64,000 nt of DNA, taken from NCBI GenBank assembly GCA_945902115.1, contig CAMDLY010000002.1:32274-96273 (forward strand), given 5' to 3'. Both the position numbers and the translations under genes were made by a program. The notes beneath the pieces were generated by a model. The model was not told where the DNA came from. It saw only the letters and a list, made by a program, of their open reading frames with translations, and searched no databases. How positions within the stretch are numbered: position 1 is the first letter of the stretch; each line of letters starts with the position of its first letter. The DNA is from Lishizhenia tianjinensis. GTDB taxonomy: Bacteria; Bacteroidota; Bacteroidia; Flavobacteriales_D; Crocinitomicaceae. This document shows, one piece after another, positions 53,838 to 61,727 of this stretch.

Positions 53838-55322
53838 TTACTCTATTCTATTTTTCCAAGAGGAAACAATCTGTCTAGACTTAAATTCACTGGTTTTCCT
53901 ATCGCAGATATCACTCCATATTTTATCAATAGCATGTTTGAGCGCACCTTCCTCTTCTTCCATGGCCGTATTTACAATTGTTGGATCTTTGAAATAATGG
54001 TTGATAAAGTTTGTGTCAAAATTCCCACTTCTAAATGCTTCGTGTTTCATCACATATTTTCCGAAATCCAAGGTGGTTTTAACCCCTGAGATTTGGTAAT
54101 TTTCTATGGCTTCAATAGTTTTATCCATAGCTTCCTCGCGTGTTTCACCCCAAACCACAAGCTTTGCAATCATGGGGTCATAATAAATTGGAATCTCCAT
54201 GCCCTCTAAAAATGCGTCATCCACACGGATATTTTTCCCCGCTGGAATTCTATATCTCTCCAAAGTACCTATGTCAGGAATAAAATTATTTAAGGTATCC
54301 TCTGCATATACTCTAACTTCGATGGCATGACCATTAATTTTAAGTTCGTCTTGTAATTTCGGAAGCCGTTCTCCTCGAGCTACCCTAATCTGCCATTCAA
54401 CTAAGTCTTCGCCAGTTATTTCCTCCGTAACGGGATGCTCAACCTGTAATCTAGTATTCATTTCAAGAAAATAAAAATTCAAGTTTGCGTCAATAAGAAA
54501 CTCAACCGTCCCTGCACCTTCATAGTTACATGCCCGGCACACAGCCACAGCAGCCTCGCCCATTTGTTTTCTCAATTCAGGAGTTAGTACTGTACTAGGA
54601 GCCTCTTCAATCACTTTTTGATGCCTTCTCTGAATGGAGCACTCTCGTTCAAATAAATAAACTACATTGTCATGTTGATCTGCAAATACTTGAATTTCTA
54701 TGTGTCTGGGTTTATCCACAAATTTCTCAATAAACACAGCGTCGTCGCCAAAAGATGATCTCGCCTCATTTTGAGCCATTTGCATTTGTTCTTCAAAATC
54801 TTCTTCCTTATGAACAAGGCGCATTCCTTTCCCCCCACCTCCTGCAGATGCTTTAATTAAAATAGGGTATCCTACTTCTACAGCAATTTTCTTGGCTTCA
54901 GAAATATCAGAGATTGCGGAGTCAACACCGGGTACCAATGGCACATTGAACGCTTTTACCGCTTGTTTTGCACTTAGTTTGTCGCCCATCACCTCCATAG
55001 ATTCGGGGGAAGGTCCAATTAATTTAATCCCCGCCTCCTTCACTTTCCTAGCAAACGATGAATTCTCAGACAAAAAACCGTAGCCTGGATGAATAGCATC
55101 TACTCCAAGTTCTTGGCAAATTGACAGAATCTGTTCTTGCTTTAAGTAGCTTTCAGAAGAGGGGCTTTTTCCGATATAAACAGCCTCATCCGCCTCCAGA
55201 ACATGTGGGGCAAATTTATCTGCATCTGAATACACCGCAACACTTTTAATATTCATTTTTTTCAAGGACCTTATAACTCTTCTCGCAATTTCTCCCCTAT
55301 TTGCTATCAAGACTTTTTTCAT
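53838..55322 (-). CDS. accC: Acetyl-CoA carboxylase, biotin carboxylase subunit
   Basis: 494 aa. AccC carboxylates biotin on AccB with bicarbonate and ATP, the first step of fatty-acid synthesis. Seen: VLIANRGEIARRVIRSLKK, HPGYGFLSENSSFARK, MGDKLSAKQAVKAFNVP, ATP-grasp KASAGGGGKGMRLV, ECSIQRRHQKVIEEAPS, FLEMNTRLQVEHPVTE, and EVRVYAEDTLNNF. It lacks a biotinyl domain, so it is not a propionyl- or methylcrotonyl-CoA carboxylase alpha chain. It has about 45 extra residues at the C-terminus compared with E. coli AccC. accB is not next to it. It follows tamB by 17 bp on the same strand. Confidence 0.92.
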   Translation of the reverse strand: MKKVLIANRGEIARRVIRSLKKMNIKSVAVYSDADKFAPHVLEADEAVYIGKSPSSESYLKQEQILSICQELGVDAIHPGYGFLSENSSFARKVKEAGIKLIGPSPESMEVMGDKLSAKQAVKAFNVPLVPGVDSAISDISEAKKIAVEVGYPILIKASAGGGGKGMRLVHKEEDFEEQMQMAQNEARSSFGDDAVFIEKFVDKPRHIEIQVFADQHDNVVYLFERECSIQRRHQKVIEEAPSTVLTPELRKQMGEAAVAVCRACNYEGAGTVEFLIDANLNFYFLEMNTRLQVEHPVTEEITGEDLVEWQIRVARGERLPKLQDELKINGHAIEVRVYAEDTLNNFIPDIGTLERYRIPAGKNIRVDDAFLEGMEIPIYYDPMIAKLVVWGETREEAMDKTIEAIENYQISGVKTTLDFGKYVMKHEAFRSGNFDTNFINHYFKDPTIVNTAMEEEEGALKHAIDKIWSDICDRKTSEFKSRQIVSSWKNRIE

Positions 55323-55339
55323 TATATTCTTAATTATGG

Positions 55340-58300
55340 TTAATTAATCTTCTTTTCTTGGATAATATCTTTAGAACCGATTACTTTATCACCCACTGGG
55401 ACTTTTCTACTCGGTTTTTCGGGATTTTTCTTCCAATACTTCTTTTCCTTTCTAAATAAATCTAGTCCATATTGTAAAAGCATAAATTCTTTCCAATTTT
55501 GAAAATCTTCATGGTACGACAGCCCTACCCCTTGGGTATATAAACCGGAGGCATTGTCAGCGGTTGTAGCATTTGTAGAACTATTTGATGATTCATTGAA
55601 TGCGTTCACACGGAAAGTTCCTTTTTCATTAACTAAATATTCAACATTTACGTCTCCAATGATATTATTAGTGGTTGCTGAATTACTTGTTTCACCTCCA
55701 GAAATTCCTCCAACACCGAAAGTTCCTGATACAATGAGTCGGTCTTTTAAAAATTGTGTTTTCATTCCAAAACCTATACTCGTTTCATTTAGGGTTTGGT
55801 CCTTACCATAATTGACGTTTAAATTGTATTTTCCGCTTATTTTTCCTAGTACATCGTTGATTTGAGTTTCGAGCATATCCAGTGCTGCAGATCCTCTTGC
55901 TGTAACAGAACCTTTTATCGGTTGAAACTTTTTAACTAACAATAGCGAGAAAAATTGACGATTCAATTCATCTTGATCCTCAGAAATTTTTCTAACCAGC
56001 GCTTTACCAGTTTCAGGTGCTTTTGGTGCCTCTATATTAAAACTAATTGCCGGTTGCAGTAATCTCTCTTTTAAGTTCAAATAACAAACTACATCTTGAG
56101 CAGCTAAAGTTTTATCTGTTAATTCTGGGGATAACTCTAACAATGAAACTCTTTTCATTGTAATTGATGTTCGAATATTGAGTTCAGCATCCAAGATATC
56201 TCCATTCCACTTTATGGTTGACCCTGAGACAATGTCAAATGGCTGTTTGAAATTTCCGAGAGCAAAATCATATTTACTTCCTTCACTTATTTCATATTTT
56301 CCAGTCAGACTAAGGTTATAAAATGGGTCGAGTTTTAGATTTAAGGAACCAAAGCCTCTGGCTTGAATTTGATCTCCTGTATTATTGTCAAAGATTAATT
56401 TCATCTCAGCATCTGTATTCACAATAAAATTCATGTCTAAATTAACCCCAGAGTTTGTTGAAGCAATTTGTTTTACTTTCTGTTCAATATCGCTTTTCAC
56501 AAATGAAATGAAATCATCATCCTCCTCAAATTCCTCAGCTCCGTACATAGGGAAATTTATGCTAGTCCCTTTTTTTGTTTGAATATTTACTGCTATGTCA
56601 ACAATCTCGTCTGATCCCGAAATATTTAAAGTACCCTTACCATAAGCTTTTCCGTAATAAGACTCACCCTCTTTGTATTTAGTATTGAGTACCATAAATC
56701 GATTTAAATTATTTACTCCTTTGAGGTCATTTTCGAAATCAAGTTGAACCTCATAATTAAAATTACTGAAGTTTTGATGGTTGACTGTTGCGGTTAAACG
56801 TGCTTCGTTGCCCTCGTCGTCTAGCACAGGTATGTAATTAATTTCGAAAACATCCTTTTTAATCGCGATAGGGCCGTTTATTCTGTATTTGACTCCCGTC
56901 AGGCCTACCAGCGCACTGCCATTTGTCAGATTTAACCTGCCAGCAAGTTGAGGGTTTGAAATATTACCTGTGACGTACACAAGTCCATTTAACTTACCAT
57001 TTATATCAGAAACTAACTCAGGATCTAGAAATGCATTCGCAAAACGTATATCAGTTTTGTCAAAATTCAAGTACACATTTAATTTTTCTGTTGGAATAGA
57101 ATAATTTCCGCCAAAATTAAAGGTTCGTATCCCCTTGTATAAAAGTGCCCCTGATAAATCTATCTTATCTTGTTTTGCAACTATTTTGGGACTGATAAAT
57201 AGTTTTCCAACTTCTTCTCCATCAACGAATAAACTATCAATCACCGCATCACTCTCTATGATTAAGTTACTGTATGGATTGGAGACCGAGGTTAATCCAG
57301 ACAAAGCACCTTCAATTTTTATATCTGACTGCAGCAATTCACTCATTTCGTGTAGATTCAAGTTGTTTACTTCTAAATTCAATTTATCGTAATCGTTGTT
57401 TGAAATACACCCATACATTTTTACACCTTGACTATCTCTTTTCAAACTTAAAGTGTCGATATTTAAACTATTGGATGCAACCGCTAAATGAGACTCTTCT
57501 GTAATTTCCCATCGATAATTTTTCAGTGAGAAAAAAGAAGGTTTTATGGTAAAACGTAAATCACTTTGGTCTACAACCATTGTTGTCCAGGCTAACTCAG
57601 AATTATCGGAGCCTTTAATATCCCATGTCAAACGGGATTCCAACAATCCATTTTTTCCAATATTAGAAAATGATAAATTGTCAAACTCAATGGAATCGTA
57701 ATTAAATATACTAATCTTAGCATTGCCCTCAATACCGGAAGAGGAGATTGATTGACGCATATCAACTCCTTTTAAAACAATATTTTCAAATGAAAGTAAA
57801 TCAGACGACATACTAATATTAACTTCTTTTTTTTGTGAGTTATACGATCCCTTAAAATTGGTTCCGTTATCAATTGTCAGTTCGGGAATAAATAAGGATA
57901 GCAATTCATTTACTTCACCCACGTTGATGTCAAATTTAACATCACTTTCTTTGAGCCGTAATGCCTTAGTTTTACTTACATTTAGGGAAGGGAAAACGAC
58001 CGAAATATCCTCTATAAAATGTTGAATCACCGTGTTATAGTCAATTTTACCTTGTATCGATGAGGAGATCACATCGCTATTCAGAATAAAATTATCTGAA
58101 CCATTTTTCCTATTTATCTTTAAGTCAAATACAGGTATATCAATTGATTTTTTGCCTTGACTCACTTTCGATGACGTGGTAAATAATGAACCCTCCATAT
58201 TCTGAAAATCTTTACCCGTAGCATTCAGTGTAATATTTGCTGCAACTTGTATGCTATCATCCTCGACAAAACCTAGTTTACTCAGATGAGCATGCATCAA

Positions 58301-59905
58301 GTCCATATTAATTTTGTACTGCTGCATTCCCGAATATCTCGCATCTCCCGTCAGAATTACTTGTAAATTAGGATCTGATACCTCAATTTTCCCTAGAAAA
58401 TTTGACTCATTTATACTAGGGGCCGTGATTTGGATATTATGATAGTTATACCCTTGGAAATAAAGTGATGAAATGTCACCAATAAAGTTTTCAATATTAA
58501 AAGCCGCCCCTTCTGAGAAGTTGATAGCGTCAAAACCGATGCGACCGTTTACAAGTCCTAAACTTTCGTTGGAGGCAAGTTTTGACATATTCACATCAAC
58601 TAATTCGAGGATATTTCCATCATTTTGTATAACCGGAGATATAGCATATTTTCCACCCAAATCTGTGAACTCTATTCCTTTAGCAACTGATATATGACCA
58701 CTTGCCGTGTTCAACTCATTTGCCTTGAAAAATATTCTTTTCTTTGACCCTCTGCATTCTACCCCTTTCAGTTCGATAAAACCAAGCATTTCTCTTAGTT
58801 CATCAAAATCGAACTTTTTAACATCTTTGGGAAATTTTATTCGAGATATTTCAGATAAATCAATGTATGAAGCAGTTATATTCGAAGAAAAGTTTTCTAA
58901 ATTCTCGTTTCTAAAATCAGGTAGGCGGAAATTGCCACGGATAAACGTTTGATTAAAAACTCTAGCCTCAACATTAGAAATATTCAACCCCGCAAGCTTG
59001 TCTTTGATATCAAACTTCAACGTTACTATATCATCCATTCCTTCCAAACTTGGAACCCAAAGTGAAAGGTCTTTTAAAGAAACGAAGCTCGATTGGAAAG
59101 AGGCGTCCAAATATACCGAATCCTCAAAATGATCAAATGAAGACCAACTTTCATAATTGAGTTTTATATGCGATGCTTTTATATTTGATTCGGGAAGGGC
59201 AATAACCAATTTGTCTAATGAAATACCTTTTGGTCCTATCTTAACTGCAGAGGTAAACTCATTTAGCTTAAAACCACTTTTCTCGGATAAGGTTAACTTG
59301 TCTACTTGAAGTGATATGTCTTCATCTTTGATACTCAAGGAGGACAGATTGGCACTCACGTTAGTTAATTTCATATGATTAAAATCAAACCCAAAAGTTA
59401 GAGGTTTGCTAATTTCATCGTTGTATTGAAAGTCAACTTCCTGGAGGTTTATTCGCTCGATAGAAAGCTTAAGCGGTGGCGCTGTTGAAGGTTCGTCTGA
59501 GGAAAAATAATCAACAAGAAACTGATAATTCATTATTCCTTTGATATCTTTTGTCACCTTAACTGTTCCGTTTTCTAATTTAATCTCGCTTAGATCAAAA
59601 GAATTCTTATCAATATCGAAATCTTTAAGAGTCACTAGCAATCGTGGTGTATTGACCAAGGTATCATTTTTTTGATCCATCAACGTAAAACCTTCGATTG
59701 AAACCCGATCAAAAAATACTATATCAACTTTGTCTATTTCAATTTTAGTCTGCAATTCCGCGGATAGATAGGACGCCATTTGTTTAGCAAGAAAAGTCTG
59801 AAAACTTGGTGTTCGGATAGCGAAAGCAAATGCGATAAACAAAATGAGTAGCCACTCAGCAGTAAGCCCAAGTGAATTTCCCACATATTTCAGTAATTTT
59901 GTCAT
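55340..59905 (-). CDS. tamB: TamB-like translocation and assembly module protein (AsmA/DUF490 family)
   Basis: 1521 aa. One N-terminal membrane anchor (LLILFIAFAFAI near residues 18-30) is followed by a very long beta-helical repeat region and the C-terminal DUF490/TamB domain. That domain is marked by GDILDAELNIRTSI, ITMKRVSLLELSPELTD, CYLNLKERLLQPAISFNIEAPKAP, QFFSLLLVKKFQP and ISGKYNLNVNYGKD. TamB-like proteins bridge inner and outer membrane and are linked to phospholipid transport and outer-membrane protein assembly. The ATG at 59905 fits a divergent promoter pair with tsaD. No tamA/bamA is adjacent. Confidence 0.88.
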   Translation of the reverse strand: MTKLLKYVGNSLGLTAEWLLILFIAFAFAIRTPSFQTFLAKQMASYLSAELQTKIEIDKVDIVFFDRVSIEGFTLMDQKNDTLVNTPRLLVTLKDFDIDKNSFDLSEIKLENGTVKVTKDIKGIMNYQFLVDYFSSDEPSTAPPLKLSIERINLQEVDFQYNDEISKPLTFGFDFNHMKLTNVSANLSSLSIKDEDISLQVDKLTLSEKSGFKLNEFTSAVKIGPKGISLDKLVIALPESNIKASHIKLNYESWSSFDHFEDSVYLDASFQSSFVSLKDLSLWVPSLEGMDDIVTLKFDIKDKLAGLNISNVEARVFNQTFIRGNFRLPDFRNENLENFSSNITASYIDLSEISRIKFPKDVKKFDFDELREMLGFIELKGVECRGSKKRIFFKANELNTASGHISVAKGIEFTDLGGKYAISPVIQNDGNILELVDVNMSKLASNESLGLVNGRIGFDAINFSEGAAFNIENFIGDISSLYFQGYNYHNIQITAPSINESNFLGKIEVSDPNLQVILTGDARYSGMQQYKINMDLMHAHLSKLGFVEDDSIQVAANITLNATGKDFQNMEGSLFTTSSKVSQGKKSIDIPVFDLKINRKNGSDNFILNSDVISSSIQGKIDYNTVIQHFIEDISVVFPSLNVSKTKALRLKESDVKFDINVGEVNELLSLFIPELTIDNGTNFKGSYNSQKKEVNISMSSDLLSFENIVLKGVDMRQSISSSGIEGNAKISIFNYDSIEFDNLSFSNIGKNGLLESRLTWDIKGSDNSELAWTTMVVDQSDLRFTIKPSFFSLKNYRWEITEESHLAVASNSLNIDTLSLKRDSQGVKMYGCISNNDYDKLNLEVNNLNLHEMSELLQSDIKIEGALSGLTSVSNPYSNLIIESDAVIDSLFVDGEEVGKLFISPKIVAKQDKIDLSGALLYKGIRTFNFGGNYSIPTEKLNVYLNFDKTDIRFANAFLDPELVSDINGKLNGLVYVTGNISNPQLAGRLNLTNGSALVGLTGVKYRINGPIAIKKDVFEINYIPVLDDEGNEARLTATVNHQNFSNFNYEVQLDFENDLKGVNNLNRFMVLNTKYKEGESYYGKAYGKGTLNISGSDEIVDIAVNIQTKKGTSINFPMYGAEEFEEDDDFISFVKSDIEQKVKQIASTNSGVNLDMNFIVNTDAEMKLIFDNNTGDQIQARGFGSLNLKLDPFYNLSLTGKYEISEGSKYDFALGNFKQPFDIVSGSTIKWNGDILDAELNIRTSITMKRVSLLELSPELTDKTLAAQDVVCYLNLKERLLQPAISFNIEAPKAPETGKALVRKISEDQDELNRQFFSLLLVKKFQPIKGSVTARGSAALDMLETQINDVLGKISGKYNLNVNYGKDQTLNETSIGFGMKTQFLKDRLIVSGTFGVGGISGGETSNSATTNNIIGDVNVEYLVNEKGTFRVNAFNESSNSSTNATTADNASGLYTQGVGLSYHEDFQNWKEFMLLQYGLDLFRKEKKYWKKNPEKPSRKVPVGDKVIGSKDIIQEKKIN
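59894..59901 (+). promoter_or_regulatory. Putative -7 element (TAATTTTG) for tsaD
   Basis: TAATTTTG fits TAnnTTTG and lies 27 bases before the proposed TTG start of tsaD. It falls inside the first codons of the divergent tamB gene. No clear -33 TTG is seen, so the call is weaker than the tamB promoter. Confidence 0.35.
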
Positions 59906-59912
59906 CCACTCG

Positions 59913-59944
59913 CAAATTTAAGAATCTTTTGACTGAAGATACAA
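59913..59944 (-). promoter_or_regulatory. Putative promoter of tamB
   Basis: On the minus strand, TTG (59944-59942) and TAAATTTG (59920-59913) are 21 bases apart, matching the Bacteroidota -33/-7 arrangement. The -7 box ends 7 bases before the tamB ATG at 59905. The -33 region lies inside the start of tsaD. Confidence 0.5.
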
Positions 59945-60951
59945 GAATCATACTAGGAATTGAAAGCTCATGTGATGATACAGCCGTATCTGTTTTGAAA
60001 GGTAAAACAATACTTTCTAATATTGTTTCATCCCAACTGATACACGCCAATTATGGCGGCGTCGTTCCCGAGCTAGCCTCTAGAAATCATCAAGAATTTA
60101 TCTGGCTAACCTTGGAGAAGGCGCTAAACGAATCAGCCATCAATATAGATCAGGTCGATGCTATTGCGGTGACGAAAGGCCCTGGACTTCTTGGTTCACT
60201 GATGGTAGGGGTTTCTTTTGCAAAAGGGCTGAGTTTAGTGCTTAAAAAGCCACTATTGGGAGTAAACCATATGAAAGCTCATATTCTGGCACATTTTATT
60301 GAAGATGCAAATACTACGAGTCCTGAATTTCCTTTTTTATGCCTCACCGTTTCCGGAGGCCATACACAAATTGTGAAAGTAGATTCTCCCATTGCAATGA
60401 CCATTCTTGGAAAAACTATTGATGATGCCGCAGGCGAAGCTTTTGATAAAGCGGCAAAAATGCTTGGATTACCTTATCCCGGAGGTCCGCTTATTGACAA
60501 GTTAGCTCAATCGGGAAATTCACTGAAATTTACGTTTTCAAAACCTAAAATTAAGGACCTGGATTTTAGTTTTAGTGGACTTAAGACTTCTATTTTATAT
60601 CAATTGAAAAAATGGAAGAATGATAATCCCTCTTTCATTGAAGACAATCTTGCTGATTTGTGTGCGAGTATACAAAAAACAATTGTAGACATTTTGGTGG
60701 AAAAATGTGTTTTATCCGCTCAACAAACAAATATTAAACACTTCGCTATTGCAGGGGGTGTTTCAGCAAATAGCTTACTAAGACAAGAATTCACAGCTGC
60801 TTTGAACAATAAAGGAATAAAAACATACATTCCAAAATTTGAATATTGCACAGACAATGGCGCAATGATCGCAATAGCAGGGAAATTTTTACTTGAAAAC
60901 AATATAACAGAGGATCAAGGGTTTTCAGCGCAAGCACGAATTATTTTTTAA
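59929..60951 (+). CDS. tsaD: tRNA N6-adenosine threonylcarbamoyltransferase
   Basis: 340 aa from a TTG at 59929. A GTG 57 bp further upstream would overlap tamB and precede the candidate -7 box, while the TTG puts nine residues before the conserved ILGIESSCDDTAVSV. TsaD, with TsaB and TsaE, transfers threonylcarbamoyl to A37 of ANN-decoding tRNAs. Seen: metal His pair in NHMKAHILAHF, LTVSGGHTQIV, GKTIDDAAGEAFDKAAKMLGL, YPGGP, FSFSGLKTS, and AGGVSANSLLRQ near the C-terminus, with the last metal Asp in YCTDNGAMIA. No family residue is missing. Confidence 0.95.
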   Translation: MTEDTRIILGIESSCDDTAVSVLKGKTILSNIVSSQLIHANYGGVVPELASRNHQEFIWLTLEKALNESAINIDQVDAIAVTKGPGLLGSLMVGVSFAKGLSLVLKKPLLGVNHMKAHILAHFIEDANTTSPEFPFLCLTVSGGHTQIVKVDSPIAMTILGKTIDDAAGEAFDKAAKMLGLPYPGGPLIDKLAQSGNSLKFTFSKPKIKDLDFSFSGLKTSILYQLKKWKNDNPSFIEDNLADLCASIQKTIVDILVEKCVLSAQQTNIKHFAIAGGVSANSLLRQEFTAALNNKGIKTYIPKFEYCTDNGAMIAIAGKFLLENNITEDQGFSAQARIIF

Positions 60952-61010
60952 AAAAATATTGGAATTTTCAAATATCTTGTTATTTTCGTAATGAACATAA
61001 CTTCATTATC

Positions 61011-61280
61011 ATGGACGCACAATTAATTGAAAAGGAAGAAATTCCAACATTGACCTTTTTTGACAAAAATAAAGTCGATCAGCATCCGGACTTGATGAAA
61101 CAAATCGAACGGGCCACAATCCTAGGTAATAATCATAGGAGTAAGGTGAGTATTTATTTTAAAGACGATGAAAACGTTAAAAAAGTAGAAACTACCATTT
61201 GGGCAGCGGGAACAAAATTTATTTGTTTGAAGGGTGGTATTTGGATACCAATATCAAGGTTGATAGAAATTAAGTATTGA
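61011..61280 (+). CDS. Small hypothetical protein
   Basis: 89 aa, ATG start. No signal peptide or membrane helix. The N-terminal half is acidic and helical (EKEEIPTLTFFDKNK, HPDLMKQIERATILGNNHRSK). The C-terminal half looks like beta-strands of a small barrel (KVSIYFKDDENVKKVETTIWAAGTKF-like; landmarks TTIWAAGTKFICLKGG, WIPISRLIEIKY). I recognise no named family; it has the look of the short cytoplasmic conserved hypotheticals common in Flavobacteriia. One base separates its stop from the ATG of the nDsbD-like gene. It probably belongs to the plus-strand run ending with dsbD, but I infer no function. Confidence 0.7.
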   Translation: MDAQLIEKEEIPTLTFFDKNKVDQHPDLMKQIERATILGNNHRSKVSIYFKDDENVKKVETTIWAAGTKFICLKGGIWIPISRLIEIKY

Positions 61281-61281
61281 G

Positions 61282-61716
61282 ATGCTCAAACATTCACTGA
61301 TTATCTTATTTTTCTTTATAACTAAATTTGGGATCGCACAAAATCACGTGAAATGGAATGCCAATTACAATCAAGACACTAAAGAAGTCCTACTGACGGG
61401 AAAAATTGAGGAGGGCTGGCACCTCTATTCTACTTCCACCCCTAAAAATTCGGGTCCAATACCGGTTGAGGTACTGTTAAATAAAAATAAAAATTACAAA
61501 CAAATTGGTTCTGTGAAGGAACTATCCACTGCAAAGCTTATTTTTGATGTTAACTTTGGAAGCGACGTTGTCATTATTGAAAATGAGTACATAGCGGCTG
61601 TAAAAATTAAAGTGAAGAGGGATTGTAACGTAACTGGGGAGGTTTATTATATGATTTGTAACGATCAAATGTGTCTTCCTCCGATTAACATTCCATTCAC
61701 CATTGACGTAAAATAA
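61282..61716 (+). CDS. Stand-alone DsbD N-terminal-domain-like periplasmic protein
   Basis: 144 aa with a signal peptide (LIILFFFITKFGIAQ). The mature part is one immunoglobulin-like domain like the N-terminal (alpha) domain of DsbD: VKWNANYNQDTKEVLLTGKIEEGWHLYS, then the redox region YYMICNDQMCLPP with a Cys-x4-Cys pair (E. coli nDsbD has Cys-x5-Cys), and NIPFTIDV at the end. It could accept electrons from, or pass them on from, the neighbouring membrane protein DsbD, whose gene starts 11 bp downstream and carries its own alpha domain. Confidence 0.8.
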   Translation: MLKHSLIILFFFITKFGIAQNHVKWNANYNQDTKEVLLTGKIEEGWHLYSTSTPKNSGPIPVEVLLNKNKNYKQIGSVKELSTAKLIFDVNFGSDVVIIENEYIAAVKIKVKRDCNVTGEVYYMICNDQMCLPPINIPFTIDVK

Positions 61717-61727
61717 ACTCTTTTTAA

